DNA of 64,000 nucleotides, taken from assembly GCA_900184925.1 (NCBI GenBank), contig FXYJ02000002.1:310001-374000 (forward strand), read 5' to 3'. The position numbers and the translations under genes are program-made. The notes below the pieces were generated by a model that was given only the letters and a program-made list of their open reading frames with translations, did not search any database and was not told the DNA's origin. This DNA comes from Ruminococcaceae bacterium HV4-5-B5C. Its GTDB lineage: Bacteria; Bacillota; Clostridia; Oscillospirales; Acutalibacteraceae. Positions 33,938 through 42,602 of this stretch are shown here, piece by piece. Positions within the stretch are counted from its first letter, which is position 1; each line of letters starts with the position of its first letter.

Positions 33938-34223
33938 AAAGAATATCGCAAATGCAAAGAACGGGCAAGTGCCACGGAACCTCTCCTTCCAGAGAGCCGC
34001 TGTCAGGTGAAAGGCGGCAGGATGTTTCGCAGCCAAATCTCCCGCGAGCAGCGCGCCGAACGGGTTCCAAAGTAAGCGCCGCCGGAACCGGACCGTTATT
34101 TCCGGGCATATTACGACCGCAGGGTCCGATATGGCTGAGTTGGCTGCTGGAAAGCGGCAAACAGAGTGGTAACGCGGAGGGTTAGCCTTCGTCTCTGAGA
34201 AATCGGAGACGAAGGCTTTTTTG
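33938..34223 (+). promoter_or_regulatory. T-box leader with AUC (Ile) specifier, controlling cstA
   Basis: CAGAGTGGTAACGCGGAG (34162-34179) is the T-box, followed by the terminator AGCCTTCGTCTC/GAGACGAAGGCT with TTTTTT (34184-34223). Stem I carries AGAGAGCCGC-TGTCAGGTG-GGCGGC and CCAAATCTCCC; ATC (34037-34039) is in the specifier position, in the same alignment as in the divergent ilvB leader. The two leaders look paralogous. This implies that cstA is turned on when tRNA-Ile is uncharged. Confidence 0.82.
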
Positions 34224-34280
34224 TTATCTTTCAGCAGATGCGGTTTTCAAAAAACATATGGTGAGGAAGGAAGAAGAGGT

Positions 34281-36026
34281 ATGAACGGGTTGGTTATCAT
34301 CCTGATCGCGATCGCCGTGCTGGGCAGCGGCTATGTCTTCTACGGCAGATGGCTGGTCAAAAAGTGGGGGATCGATCCCCAGGCGAAAACACCCGCCTAT
34401 GTGCATGAGGACGGGCAGGATTACGTCCCTGCTCCGAAGCAGATCGTGTTCGCGCATCAGTTCTCCACAATTGCGGGCGCGGGCCCTGTCACGGGCCCGA
34501 TCATTGCGGCGATGTTCGGCTGGGTGCCGGCACTTTTGTGGATTCTTATCGGCGGTGTGTTCTTCGGCGCGGTGCAGGATTTCGGTGCGCTGTACGCTTC
34601 GGTGAAAAACGAGGGCAAGTCCATCGGCCTGATCATCGAACAGTACATCGGTAAAACCGGCAAGCGCCTGTTCCTGATGTTCTGCTGGCTGTTCTCGCTG
34701 CTCGTGGTCGCGGCGTTCGGCGACATGGTGGCTTCCACCTTCTCTGCCGCGGTCGTCGATAAGAGCTATGCATTCGGCGCGGCGGTCACCGTCGGCGCAA
34801 AGACAGCCCCGAGCGCGGCGGCAGGCTCCATCTCGCTGTTCTACATTCTCGGCGCGGTGCTTTTCGGTCTTTTCCTCAAATATGTAAAACCGAACCAGCT
34901 CGTCATGTTCCTTACGGGCATTGCCCTGTTCGTTGCCATGATGGCGGCAGGCATGGCATTCCCCATCTACCTTAACAAGATGCAGTGGCTGCTTGTGGTG
35001 TTTGCCTACATCTTCTTTGCGGCTGTGGTCCCGATGTGGATCCTGATGCAGCCGCGCGACTATTTGAGTTCTTTCCTGCTGATCTTCATGATCCTCGGCG
35101 CTGTGGTGGGTATTTTTGTCACACAGCCCGACATGAACCTCAAGGCGTTCACCGGCTTCAACGTCGGCGGCAAGGCGCTGTTCCCGATGCTGTTTGTCAC
35201 CATCGCCTGCGGTGCGGTTTCCGGGTTCCACAGCCTCGTCTCGAGCGGAACCTCGTCGAAGCAGGTGCGCAATGAAAAGGATATGCTCCCGGTTGGCTAC
35301 GGCGCAATGGTCGTCGAGTCTCTGCTGGCGGTCGCGGCTCTCGTCGTGGCCGGCGCCGCGGCAAAAAGCGGTAAGCTGCCCGACGGCACACCGTTCCAGA
35401 TTTTCTCGGCGGGCGTCGCAGGTTTCTTCCAGAAGTTCGGCATGTCGGAATACGTTGCAAAATGCAGCATGACAATGTGCGTTTCGGCCCTGTGCCTCAC
35501 GACGCTCGACTCCGTCGCCCGCATCGGCCGCATGTCGATGCAGGAACTGCTGTATGACGAAGACGGCAAGGCCCACACGCCTCTGACGCAGTTCCTGACC
35601 AACAAGTATGTCGCAACGATTGTCACCCTTGCGTTTGGCTTTGTGCTTTCGCTCGGCGGCTACAATAACATCTGGGCTCTGTTCGGTTCCGCAAACCAGC
35701 TCCTCGGTGCGCTTGTGCTCATTGCGCTGGCGGTTTTCCTCAAGACGACGGGCCGTCAGGGCTGGATGCTCTATGTGCCGATGACCGTGATGCTCGCCGT
35801 AACGATGACGGCACTCTGCATGGCAGTCGGAAACATTTTTGTCAAGATCGGCGCGGGCAAGTTCGTATTCCTGACGGACGGGTTGCAGCTTATCGTCGCC
35901 GTCCTGCTCATGGCCCTTGCCGTGATGGTAGCCTACCACTGCCTGCGCAAACTGTTTGAAAAACCGCAGAGCGCGAAGGCGGAAGAGAAAGCGGCCGTTT
36001 CCGCAGACGGTACAGCGGCGGAGTAA
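34281..36026 (+). CDS. cstA: CstA-family carbon-starvation/pyruvate-type transporter
   Basis: The 581-residue protein has about 15-16 membrane helices and the CstA features: F-A-H-Q-F-S-T-I-A-G-A-G-P-V-T-G-P near the N-terminus, a F-H-S-L-V-S-S-G-T-S-S-K-Q segment in the middle and S-A-N-Q-L-L-G-A-L late. CstA proteins import pyruvate or peptides during carbon starvation in enterobacteria. Here the gene is shorter than E. coli CstA (about 700) and sits behind an Ile T-box, so import of an Ile precursor, a peptide or pyruvate for ALS is possible. ATG 34281 is used; its ribosome site (AAGGA) is about 11 bases upstream. Confidence 0.9.
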   Translation: MNGLVIILIAIAVLGSGYVFYGRWLVKKWGIDPQAKTPAYVHEDGQDYVPAPKQIVFAHQFSTIAGAGPVTGPIIAAMFGWVPALLWILIGGVFFGAVQDFGALYASVKNEGKSIGLIIEQYIGKTGKRLFLMFCWLFSLLVVAAFGDMVASTFSAAVVDKSYAFGAAVTVGAKTAPSAAAGSISLFYILGAVLFGLFLKYVKPNQLVMFLTGIALFVAMMAAGMAFPIYLNKMQWLLVVFAYIFFAAVVPMWILMQPRDYLSSFLLIFMILGAVVGIFVTQPDMNLKAFTGFNVGGKALFPMLFVTIACGAVSGFHSLVSSGTSSKQVRNEKDMLPVGYGAMVVESLLAVAALVVAGAAAKSGKLPDGTPFQIFSAGVAGFFQKFGMSEYVAKCSMTMCVSALCLTTLDSVARIGRMSMQELLYDEDGKAHTPLTQFLTNKYVATIVTLAFGFVLSLGGYNNIWALFGSANQLLGALVLIALAVFLKTTGRQGWMLYVPMTVMLAVTMTALCMAVGNIFVKIGAGKFVFLTDGLQLIVAVLLMALAVMVAYHCLRKLFEKPQSAKAEEKAAVSADGTAAE

Positions 36027-36052
36027 CCTGACAAAAAGCGAGAAAAAGAAAT

Positions 36053-36099
36053 GCGCCCCGATCCGGCCTGCAAGGGCCGTTCCGGGGCGCGCTTTTTTC
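36053..36099 (+). terminator. Intrinsic terminator of cstA
   Basis: GCGCCCCG and CCGGGGCGC pair around an inner GGCC/GGCC-type stem, followed by GCTTTTTTC. It lies between convergent cstA and the SDR gene. Confidence 0.85.
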
Positions 36100-36106
36100 G
36101 TGTGGC

Positions 36107-36877
36107 TCAGATGCGGCGCAGCAGCGCCCACATCCCCATCATCAGTTCGCCGGGGATGAATTTCGCCACGACGCGGTGTACCGTGCAGACAACGCCGGGC
36201 GTCGAAACGGCAAAGCCCAGGCGGCTGTCGGTCAGAGCCATGCGGGCGACGGTTTTTTCATGCGACGCAAGCGGAAAATGCCGGATATAGGAGCTGTTTT
36301 TCGTTTTCTGCGCGGTGCCGATGAACTCCGTGTCCTTGATCCAGTACGGGCACACGGCGGTCACCTTGATGCCGCGGCCGAAGAGCTCCACCCGGAGCGC
36401 GCGGCTGTACCGGTACAGGAACGATTTGGAGGCCGCGTAGACGCTCAAAAACTGGAACGGTTGGAATGCCGAAGTGGAGCAGATTTCGAGAATGCGAGCC
36501 CCTTTGCCCATGTAGGGGAGGGCAGTCTGCGTCATGGCGACCGCAGCCCGGCAGTTGAGGTCAATCATGTCGTCACAGTCCGCGCGCGAAATGTCGCGGT
36601 AGCTCCCGATCTTTCCGAACCCGGCCGCGTTGATGAGGATGCGGACGTCGGGCTTTTCCTCTGCGAGAATGTCGTCGAGCCTGCGAAAGCTTTCCTTATC
36701 CGTCAGGTCCAGCGGGAGGATGCGAAGCTTCGTTTTGACCCCGTTCCCCAGCGTGACGAGCCGCTCCTTCCTGCGGGCGATCACCCAGATCTCGTCGAGT
36801 TGCTCCGTCCGGTCAAGAAGCTGGACGAATTGGCGCCCGAGGCCGCTCGAAGCGCCTGTTACGATTGCCGTTTTCAT
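36107..36877 (-). CDS. Short-chain dehydrogenase/reductase
   Basis: The 256-residue protein has T-G-A-S-S-G-L-G at residues 7-14, N-A-A-G after strand 4, and the catalytic Ser with Y-A-A-S-K near residues 150-155. A basic residue follows strand 2 (A-R-R-K-E-R), favouring NADPH. After the catalytic site the protein has an unusual long region with S-H-E-K-T-V and a hydrophobic C-terminus. Substrate unknown; it is like DltE/YqjQ-type SDRs of Firmicutes. A separate gene for a membrane protein lies upstream on the same strand, 44 bases away. Confidence 0.85.
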   Translation of the reverse strand: MKTAIVTGASSGLGRQFVQLLDRTEQLDEIWVIARRKERLVTLGNGVKTKLRILPLDLTDKESFRRLDDILAEEKPDVRILINAAGFGKIGSYRDISRADCDDMIDLNCRAAVAMTQTALPYMGKGARILEICSTSAFQPFQFLSVYAASKSFLYRYSRALRVELFGRGIKVTAVCPYWIKDTEFIGTAQKTKNSSYIRHFPLASHEKTVARMALTDSRLGFAVSTPGVVCTVHRVVAKFIPGELMMGMWALLRRI

Positions 36878-36921
36878 ATTGTTTTCACGACCTTTGAGTC
36901 AGGGGGGCAAAGCCCCGGGGT

Positions 36922-37779
36922 TTATTTTTCGTCGTCGCGGCGCTTTTTTCGTGCAGAGATGGCAGCCGGAACCGTGTCTGAAACGAAACGAACGCCGCTC
37001 TGAAGAATGGTGCGCACATGCTGAAGCGGCTCGTTGCTGCGAAGGGACTGCATGTGCGGGAATGCACGGATCATCCGGCGCTGAACAGAGCCGAGAACAG
37101 CACCGAGCTTTGTGCGCGATTCATAGAGGAGCCGGGCGCTGTTTTTTGTGGCCTCATCCAGTCGATCGATGAGCGGCGAGGATTGCAGAGCTTCCCTTTT
37201 CTCGGCGGTTGCGGCCAGAGCGCGCTGGCGGATTTCATCAAAGACTTTCTGAAGTTCGTCCAGCTTTCCGTTCAGGTTCAGCATGGCGTTCGCCGAGAGA
37301 GCCGTGTCCAGTGCGATGAAAAACAGCGTCAAAATCGCAACCAGGGCACGCACCGGCGGGTGAATCCGCATGATCAGCGTCAGGAGTGCGGGGTGGATCA
37401 GCGTGACGCCAACGACGCTCATCGCGCCGAACAGCAGGGAATTCCAAAGACATACCCGTCCCTGAAGGTTGAGAAACTGGTTCGAATAATCCCAGTATTT
37501 CGTGTGAAAAATCTTTTCAAGAGCAAGCGCCGTCAGGTACTCCAGCACACTTGTGAGCAGCATGGCTGCGACGAAAAGCAGAAGAAGATTGTCTCTGAGC
37601 GGGTACAGGGTTCCAATGACAAGAAGCCCGCCGAATCCGTAAACCGGGCAGACAGGACCGCTCAAAAATCCCCGGTTGATTGCGTGCCCGGCCAGAAAGG
37701 AGCAGTAGATGCTCTCGCACAGCCATCCGATAAAGCTGTAAATCATAAAAAACAGGACAAGTTCAAAAAAGCGATCCAT
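36922..37779 (-). CDS. Putative ABC-transporter type IV / CmpB-family membrane protein (PF06541-like)
   Basis: The 285-residue protein has an N-terminal half with five or six membrane helices, starting F-M-I-Y-S-F-I-G-W-L-C-E-S-I-Y, the hallmark of the CmpB-type family, and G-P-V-C-P-V-Y-G-F-G. The C-terminal 120 residues are soluble and helical, with a basic tail. Such proteins are annotated as ABC-like permeases, but no ATPase partner is near and the function is not known. GGGGA precedes the ATG. Confidence 0.82.
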   Translation of the reverse strand: MDRFFELVLFFMIYSFIGWLCESIYCSFLAGHAINRGFLSGPVCPVYGFGGLLVIGTLYPLRDNLLLLFVAAMLLTSVLEYLTALALEKIFHTKYWDYSNQFLNLQGRVCLWNSLLFGAMSVVGVTLIHPALLTLIMRIHPPVRALVAILTLFFIALDTALSANAMLNLNGKLDELQKVFDEIRQRALAATAEKREALQSSPLIDRLDEATKNSARLLYESRTKLGAVLGSVQRRMIRAFPHMQSLRSNEPLQHVRTILQSGVRFVSDTVPAAISARKKRRDDEK

Positions 37780-37866
37780 GCAGATTCCCCTATATAATAA
37801 TCGTGAAGATGATTTTGTCGAAAATCAATCTTAGTTTATCCGTTCCGACGTTTTTTGTCAATTTTC

Positions 37867-39231
37867 CTAAAATATTTTTTTCAAAAAAGCGAGAACATAG
37901 AAAGTCAGACCGCCGAGAACCGCCGGGTAGATAATCCATGTCAGGATATCGGCGCGGAGTTTTGCAAATTTCAGCAGCCTGCCGATGCTCAGGGATGCAT
38001 TGAAAATCTCACTTACGAATAGAATTACAAGGTATGCCGCAATTCCGAAGCGCGGAACAAAAAGCGCAATGAGTACCACGCGGGAAACGGAATCCACGAG
38101 GTTTACCTTGAGCGAGAACATCTGCTGGTCAAGGCCCTTGAGAAGGTTATCCACAGCATTGTCGACATACATCAGCGGGGCGAGCGGCGCCATGATGCGG
38201 AGGATCACCGCGGCCTGCGCGTTTCCGAAAAAGACGGTGCCCAGTTCTTCTGCGAACACGATAAAGACCGCGGCCATCGGGAAGCCGAACAGGAGGGTGT
38301 ACCGGAAGGCATACTCCGCCTGACGGGAGACCGAACGGCTGTCGTTTCCGGCTGTGGCCTCTGCAATCTCGGGAATCAGCAGCATTGCCGCCGAACTGAT
38401 CAGCGACATGGGGAAGAACAGTATCGGCATGACCATGCCCTGCACCACGCCGTATTGTGCAAGGGCTGCGGCACTGTCGGCTCCGTTTTGCCGCAGACCC
38501 GCGGGGATCAGCAGATTCTCCGCCCCCGAGAGGCTGCTGCGCAGGAAGGAACCGGCCAGCATCGGCCCGGCGATGTGAACAATCTGCCGCGTGACGCCGG
38601 TGCTTTCCGGTGCCAGACCGTGCCTGCGGACGTAGACGAGAAACACGGGAACGATGTAGAGAACGGAAGCGACTTCGCCGAGCGTGGAGCCGATCATCAG
38701 GCTCTCAAGCGGCGGCAGGGAAGTGCGTTTCAGCAGGAGCAGGGAGATGACGATGGTGACGGCCTGCTCCCAGAATTCACCCAGAACAGGGACGATGGTA
38801 TTCCTCCGTGCGAAGAAACACCCCTTGAGCGACGCGCAGCAGGCAATGAACGGAAGGCCGAGCGCGAGAATGCGCAGCGGCTGCGCGGCGAGTGGGCTGC
38901 GGATGAAGTTTTCGGCAATGTAATCCGCCCCGAAGAAGAGCGCCGAAAGGGCCGCCACACTGAGAACGAGCGCCAGCCCGAGGCATCGCCTCACACACCC
39001 GCGGGAACCTTTTCCTTCCGCAGCGAGGCGGGTCATGGCCAGACCGAACCCGGAGGTGCACGCAGTGACGCCGAGAAAAAAGACGGAAAAAACGAGCTGG
39101 TATAGCCCCATCCCGCTCGCTCCGACGTAAGAAGTGATGACGGTGCGGAACCACAGCCCGAGGATTCTCAGCAGGAACCCGCTGACCGTAAGCACGGCCG
39201 CGTTGATTAGAAATTTTCGCTTCCTGTTCAT
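37867..39231 (-). CDS. SpoVB-like MOP-superfamily lipid/polysaccharide flippase
   Basis: ATG 39231 is nine bases after GGTGG; an ATG four codons earlier is less well placed. The 454-residue protein has about 12-14 membrane helices in the MATE/MurJ/SpoVB fold (S-G-F-L-L-R-I-L-G-L-W-F-R-T and G-M-G-L-Y-Q-L near the N-terminus). SpoVB proteins are needed for spore cortex synthesis and are related to lipid II flippases. Whether it serves cortex, capsule or general wall growth cannot be told from the sequence. Confidence 0.85.
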   Translation of the reverse strand: MNRKRKFLINAAVLTVSGFLLRILGLWFRTVITSYVGASGMGLYQLVFSVFFLGVTACTSGFGLAMTRLAAEGKGSRGCVRRCLGLALVLSVAALSALFFGADYIAENFIRSPLAAQPLRILALGLPFIACCASLKGCFFARRNTIVPVLGEFWEQAVTIVISLLLLKRTSLPPLESLMIGSTLGEVASVLYIVPVFLVYVRRHGLAPESTGVTRQIVHIAGPMLAGSFLRSSLSGAENLLIPAGLRQNGADSAAALAQYGVVQGMVMPILFFPMSLISSAAMLLIPEIAEATAGNDSRSVSRQAEYAFRYTLLFGFPMAAVFIVFAEELGTVFFGNAQAAVILRIMAPLAPLMYVDNAVDNLLKGLDQQMFSLKVNLVDSVSRVVLIALFVPRFGIAAYLVILFVSEIFNASLSIGRLLKFAKLRADILTWIIYPAVLGGLTFYVLAFLKKIF

Positions 39232-39368
39232 CTGGCAGACCACCCGAATGTTTGTTATTAGTCAAATGTATTCGCAGGGGCAATCGGTTAAGTCTATATT
39301 TTCGGTGCAAAGTCGGTTATAATGAAATTTGATTTTCTTTGCTTGCAGAGGAAACAGGAGGAGTCGCC

Positions 39369-39851
39369 ATGCCGCACGATATGCTTGTGAAGCTGTATGA
39401 ACTGGAGGAAAAGCCGGAGCTGTTCCGAAAGCTTGAGGGGAAGGGAATCTCCGTCAGGCGGGCGATGCCCGCCGACAAGGGACGCGTCGTGCAGTTCGTG
39501 CAGAACAATTTTGGGGACGGCTGGGCGCATGAGTGCTCCTACACTTTCACCGCACACCCGGTCAGCTGTTTCATCGCGGTGCGCGAAAAAAAGGTGATCG
39601 GCTTCGCATGCTACGACGCGGTGGCAAAGGATGTTTTCGGGCCGACGGGGGTTTATGAGAAATACCGCCGCATGGGCGTGGGGGAAGCGCTGCTTCGTTC
39701 CTGCCTGCTTGCCCTGAAAAGCGCGGGCTATGCTTATGCCGTTATTGGCTGGGTGGAGGATGCCGCGGCGTTTTATGAGAAGACGGCAGGCGCGTCGGTC
39801 ATTGAAAATTCGTTTCCCGGCATCTACCGGAATATGATTGCCGCCGACTGA
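39369..39851 (+). CDS. GNAT-family N-acetyltransferase
   Basis: The ATG has CAGGAGGAG upstream. The 160-residue protein has the acetyl-CoA loop in Y-R-R-M-G-V-G-E-A-L-L, and a C-terminal Y-A-V-I-G-W-V-E-D-A-A-A-F-Y-E-K-T segment typical of GNATs that act on small molecules or peptides. A TATAAT at 39318 is the likely -10. It precedes prmA by 31 bases, so the two may be one operon. Substrate unknown. Confidence 0.85.
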   Translation: MPHDMLVKLYELEEKPELFRKLEGKGISVRRAMPADKGRVVQFVQNNFGDGWAHECSYTFTAHPVSCFIAVREKKVIGFACYDAVAKDVFGPTGVYEKYRRMGVGEALLRSCLLALKSAGYAYAVIGWVEDAAAFYEKTAGASVIENSFPGIYRNMIAAD

Positions 39852-39882
39852 CGGGAGAGATTAAACAAAAGGAGAGACAAAG

Positions 39883-40815
39883 ATGGACTGGACGGAAGTA
39901 AAAATCACGGTGGACGCGGAAAACGTCGACGCCGCCGGAGACATTGCACAGATGACGGTGCCCTACGGCATCTATATCGAAGACTATTCCCACCTTGACG
40001 AAGAGGTGGAAGAGATTGCCCACATCGACCTGATTGATGAAGAGCTGAAGAAAAAAGACCGCTCGAAGGCGGTCGTGCATGTTTATATCAGCCCGGAGGA
40101 CAGCCCGGCGGAAGCGGTGGCGTTCCTCACGGAGCGTTACGCGGCGGCGGGAATCCCAAGCGCCATCGAGACCGCTCCGTGCGTACAGGAGGACTGGATC
40201 AACAACTGGAAGAAGTATTTTCACCCTATCCCGGTCGGGAAAAAGCTGCTGATCCGCCCGGACTGGGAACAGACGGAGAACCCCGAGGGCCGCACGGTGC
40301 TCGACCTCGAACCCGGCATCGCGTTCGGCACCGGAACGCATGAGACGACGCGCCTGTGCATGGAGTTTCTCGAAGAATATGTGAAACCCGGGAGTACGCT
40401 GCTCGACGTCGGCTGCGGCAGCGGAATCCTGTCCGTCGCGGGGCTGCTGCTCGGCGCGGAAAGCGCCGTGGGCGTCGACATTGACCCGCTCGCCGTCAAA
40501 ACCGCAGGGCAGAACGCGGAGCGCAACCATGTGGAAGACCGTTTTACGGGCATCTGCGGGAGCCTGACGGAGCAGGTGGAGGGAACGTTCGACGTGGTCG
40601 CGGCGAATATCGTTGCGGACGTTGTCATCGAGTTGACGAAGGACATCGGGAAGTACCTCGCGCCGGGCGCGGTTTACCTTATGAGCGGCATCATCGACGA
40701 GCGGGAACAGGATGTTCTGGATGCGCTCAAAGGAAAGTTCGACGTGATTTCCCGCCGGGAGGAAAAGGGATGGGTGGCTCTTGCCGCCAAACCTTGCATC
40801 TCCCCGGAGGCATGA
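39883..40815 (+). CDS. prmA: Ribosomal protein L11 methyltransferase
   Basis: AAGGAGAG precedes the ATG. The 310-residue protein has the PrmA N-terminal domain, the F-G-T-G-T-H-E-T-T-R motif, and the SAM loop D-V-G-C-G-S-G-I-L-S. N-I-V-A-D-V-V-I-E-L follows in the catalytic region. PrmA trimethylates ribosomal protein L11. The length and motifs are normal. Confidence 0.96.
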   Translation: MDWTEVKITVDAENVDAAGDIAQMTVPYGIYIEDYSHLDEEVEEIAHIDLIDEELKKKDRSKAVVHVYISPEDSPAEAVAFLTERYAAAGIPSAIETAPCVQEDWINNWKKYFHPIPVGKKLLIRPDWEQTENPEGRTVLDLEPGIAFGTGTHETTRLCMEFLEEYVKPGSTLLDVGCGSGILSVAGLLLGAESAVGVDIDPLAVKTAGQNAERNHVEDRFTGICGSLTEQVEGTFDVVAANIVADVVIELTKDIGKYLAPGAVYLMSGIIDEREQDVLDALKGKFDVISRREEKGWVALAAKPCISPEA

Positions 40816-40869
40816 AAACCGAAGGAGAACAGGCTTGAATGAGCGAAAGCGGAAGGAAGTGCGAAGGGA

Positions 40870-41373
40870 ATGAAGGTGACGGTTTGCGCGGCAACCCCCG
40901 GCGACGTGCCTGCAATCGGTGAAATTCTGGCGGAAAGCTGGAAGACGGCGTATGTGGGCATGGTGCCGCAGGCGTTTCTGGATACGCTTGACGCGGGCAG
41001 ATGGAACCATCTGCGGGGCGATCTCGAAACCGGAACGATGAGAGCCTTCCTTCTGCTGGAAGACGGTGTGCCTGTGGGAACCGTCGGATACGGAAAATCG
41101 CGGGAAGCATCTTTTGCCGACTGGGGAGAAATCGTGTTCCTTTATGTGCGCCCCGGTTTCTGCCGCAGAGGGTACGGGAAAACGCTGCTGCATGCTGCGG
41201 TGGATGCTTTGCGGCAGGCCGGGCTTCCGCGCTGCTACCTCTGGGCTCTGCGGGAGAACCGAAACGCAAGGGAATTTTACACTTCGATGGGCTTCACCGA
41301 GACCGGCGATGTGACACATGCCGAAATCGGAGGGATGCCTCTGACCGACCTGAGATACGTTTTTTCAGAATAA
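40870..41373 (+). CDS. GNAT-family N-acetyltransferase
   Basis: The 167-residue protein shows the acetyl-CoA motif R-R-G-Y-G-K-T-L-L and the C-terminal pattern N-R-N-A-R-E-F-Y-T-S-M-G-F, close to the common bacterial GNAT class. The N-terminal W-K-T-A-Y-V-G-M-V-P is typical of YjcF/PA-type acetyltransferases. GAAGGGA precedes the ATG. It follows prmA by 54 bases. Substrate unknown. Confidence 0.88.
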   Translation: MKVTVCAATPGDVPAIGEILAESWKTAYVGMVPQAFLDTLDAGRWNHLRGDLETGTMRAFLLLEDGVPVGTVGYGKSREASFADWGEIVFLYVRPGFCRRGYGKTLLHAAVDALRQAGLPRCYLWALRENRNAREFYTSMGFTETGDVTHAEIGGMPLTDLRYVFSE

Positions 41374-41384
41374 TAGTTATAAAT

Positions 41385-41428
41385 AAAGAGCTGTCCCGTC
41401 CTTCGTGAGAAAGGCGGGGCAGCTCTTT
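41385..41428. terminator. Bidirectional terminator between GNAT and pheA
   Basis: AAAGAGCTGTCCCGTC pairs with GGCGGGGCAGCTCTTT. Symmetric A/T tracts allow use by both convergent genes. Confidence 0.88.
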
Positions 41429-41442
41429 GTATCGTGCAAGAA

Positions 41443-42555
41443 TTATTCTGTTTCGCGGTAGTTGCCGAGAAACGTGAAGCGCGGCAGTTCATCGTGCAGG
41501 GCGCAGAGCAGACCGAGCGTTTCCGGGTCCCGCGCGCGGCCGGTGAAGTCGAGGTAAAAGTCGTATTCGAAGTTTCTGCCGGGGATGGGCCGGGACTCAA
41601 TCTTCGTGAGGTTCAGCCCGGCGGCGGCAAAGCGCGTCAGCACGTCGGAGAGTGAACCGGTGGTGTGCGGCAAAGAAAAACATACGCTGATCTTGTCCGC
41701 ATCGCGGGGAATAACCGTTTCCCGTCCGATGACGAGAAAGCGTGTCCGGTTGCCCGAAATATCCTGAACATCATGGGCGAGAATATTCAGGCCGCGTTCC
41801 TCTGCGGCGCAGAGCGAACAGATCGCCGCGACACCGGGCTGCTCCGCCGCTTCCGCCGCCGCCGCCGTGCTGGAGCACGGTTCGGTCTTCCAGCCGTGTG
41901 CTTTCAAAAATTCCGCGCACTGGCGCAGTGCCTGCGGGTGCGAAGAGACCAGGCGGATTCGGTCGGCGGAGGATTCTGAAGAGGCGAGGCAGTGCCGGAC
42001 GGGCAGACTCAGCGCGCCGAGGATGGAAAACCGGTATTTCAGGATCAGGTCGTAGACTTCACCCACGGAGCCGGCCGAAGAATTTTCGACCGGCACGATG
42101 CCGAGGCCTGCCGTGCCTTGTGCCACCGCCTCAAAAACAGCGGGGAAGTCTGCCGCGAAAAGCGGTTTTGCGGTCGGGTAAAGCCGGAGGAGCGCTTCAT
42201 GGGAAAAGGAGCCGCTCTGCCCGAGGCAGGCGACTGCTTCGGGGTTTGGAAGGTCGCGGGCCGCATTTTGAACGGCTTCGCGCAGTTCCCGCCCGGCGCC
42301 GAGCATGCGGTGCTGCGCCGCGCGGCTCATGGCCATCATAGCAGAGTAGAGAATGCGGGCTTCTCCGCCGTAGTTTCCGGCTTTTTCCGCCGCGGCGTCG
42401 AGAATCCGCTTTTCCCGTTCCGGATCGAATACGGCGCGGCCGGTTCCCTTTTTAATCTCTGCGACCTGCTCTGCGCACTCCATACGGCGCAGGAACAGGG
42501 GCAGAAGCTGCGCGTCGATTTCATCAATCTCGGCGCGGATTTTTTCAAGCGTCAT
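41443..42555 (-). CDS. pheA: Bifunctional chorismate mutase/prephenate dehydratase (P-protein)
   Basis: Residues 1-85 are an AroQ-type chorismate mutase (I-R-A-E-I-D-E-I-D-A-Q-L, then a K-x-x-x-R cluster). Residues 95-280 are the prephenate dehydratase, with the T-R-F motif (N-R-T-R-F-L-V-I). The C-terminal 80 residues are an ACT domain with E-S-R-P, the phenylalanine-binding motif. The protein of 370 residues makes phenylpyruvate from chorismate and should be feedback inhibited by Phe. It is the last gene of the aro operon. Confidence 0.95.
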   Translation of the reverse strand: MTLEKIRAEIDEIDAQLLPLFLRRMECAEQVAEIKKGTGRAVFDPEREKRILDAAAEKAGNYGGEARILYSAMMAMSRAAQHRMLGAGRELREAVQNAARDLPNPEAVACLGQSGSFSHEALLRLYPTAKPLFAADFPAVFEAVAQGTAGLGIVPVENSSAGSVGEVYDLILKYRFSILGALSLPVRHCLASSESSADRIRLVSSHPQALRQCAEFLKAHGWKTEPCSSTAAAAEAAEQPGVAAICSLCAAEERGLNILAHDVQDISGNRTRFLVIGRETVIPRDADKISVCFSLPHTTGSLSDVLTRFAAAGLNLTKIESRPIPGRNFEYDFYLDFTGRARDPETLGLLCALHDELPRFTFLGNYRETE

Positions 42556-42602
42556 GGTTCCATCTCCAGAAATAATTTCGCGGGGAATGCCGTTCCCCGG
42601 CT

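Noticed and set aside
34224..36131. 635-residue minus-strand frame antisense to cstA, and a 622-residue plus-strand frame antisense to ilvB
   Set aside because: Both mirror real genes, have low-complexity Arg/His/Ala composition and lack start signals.
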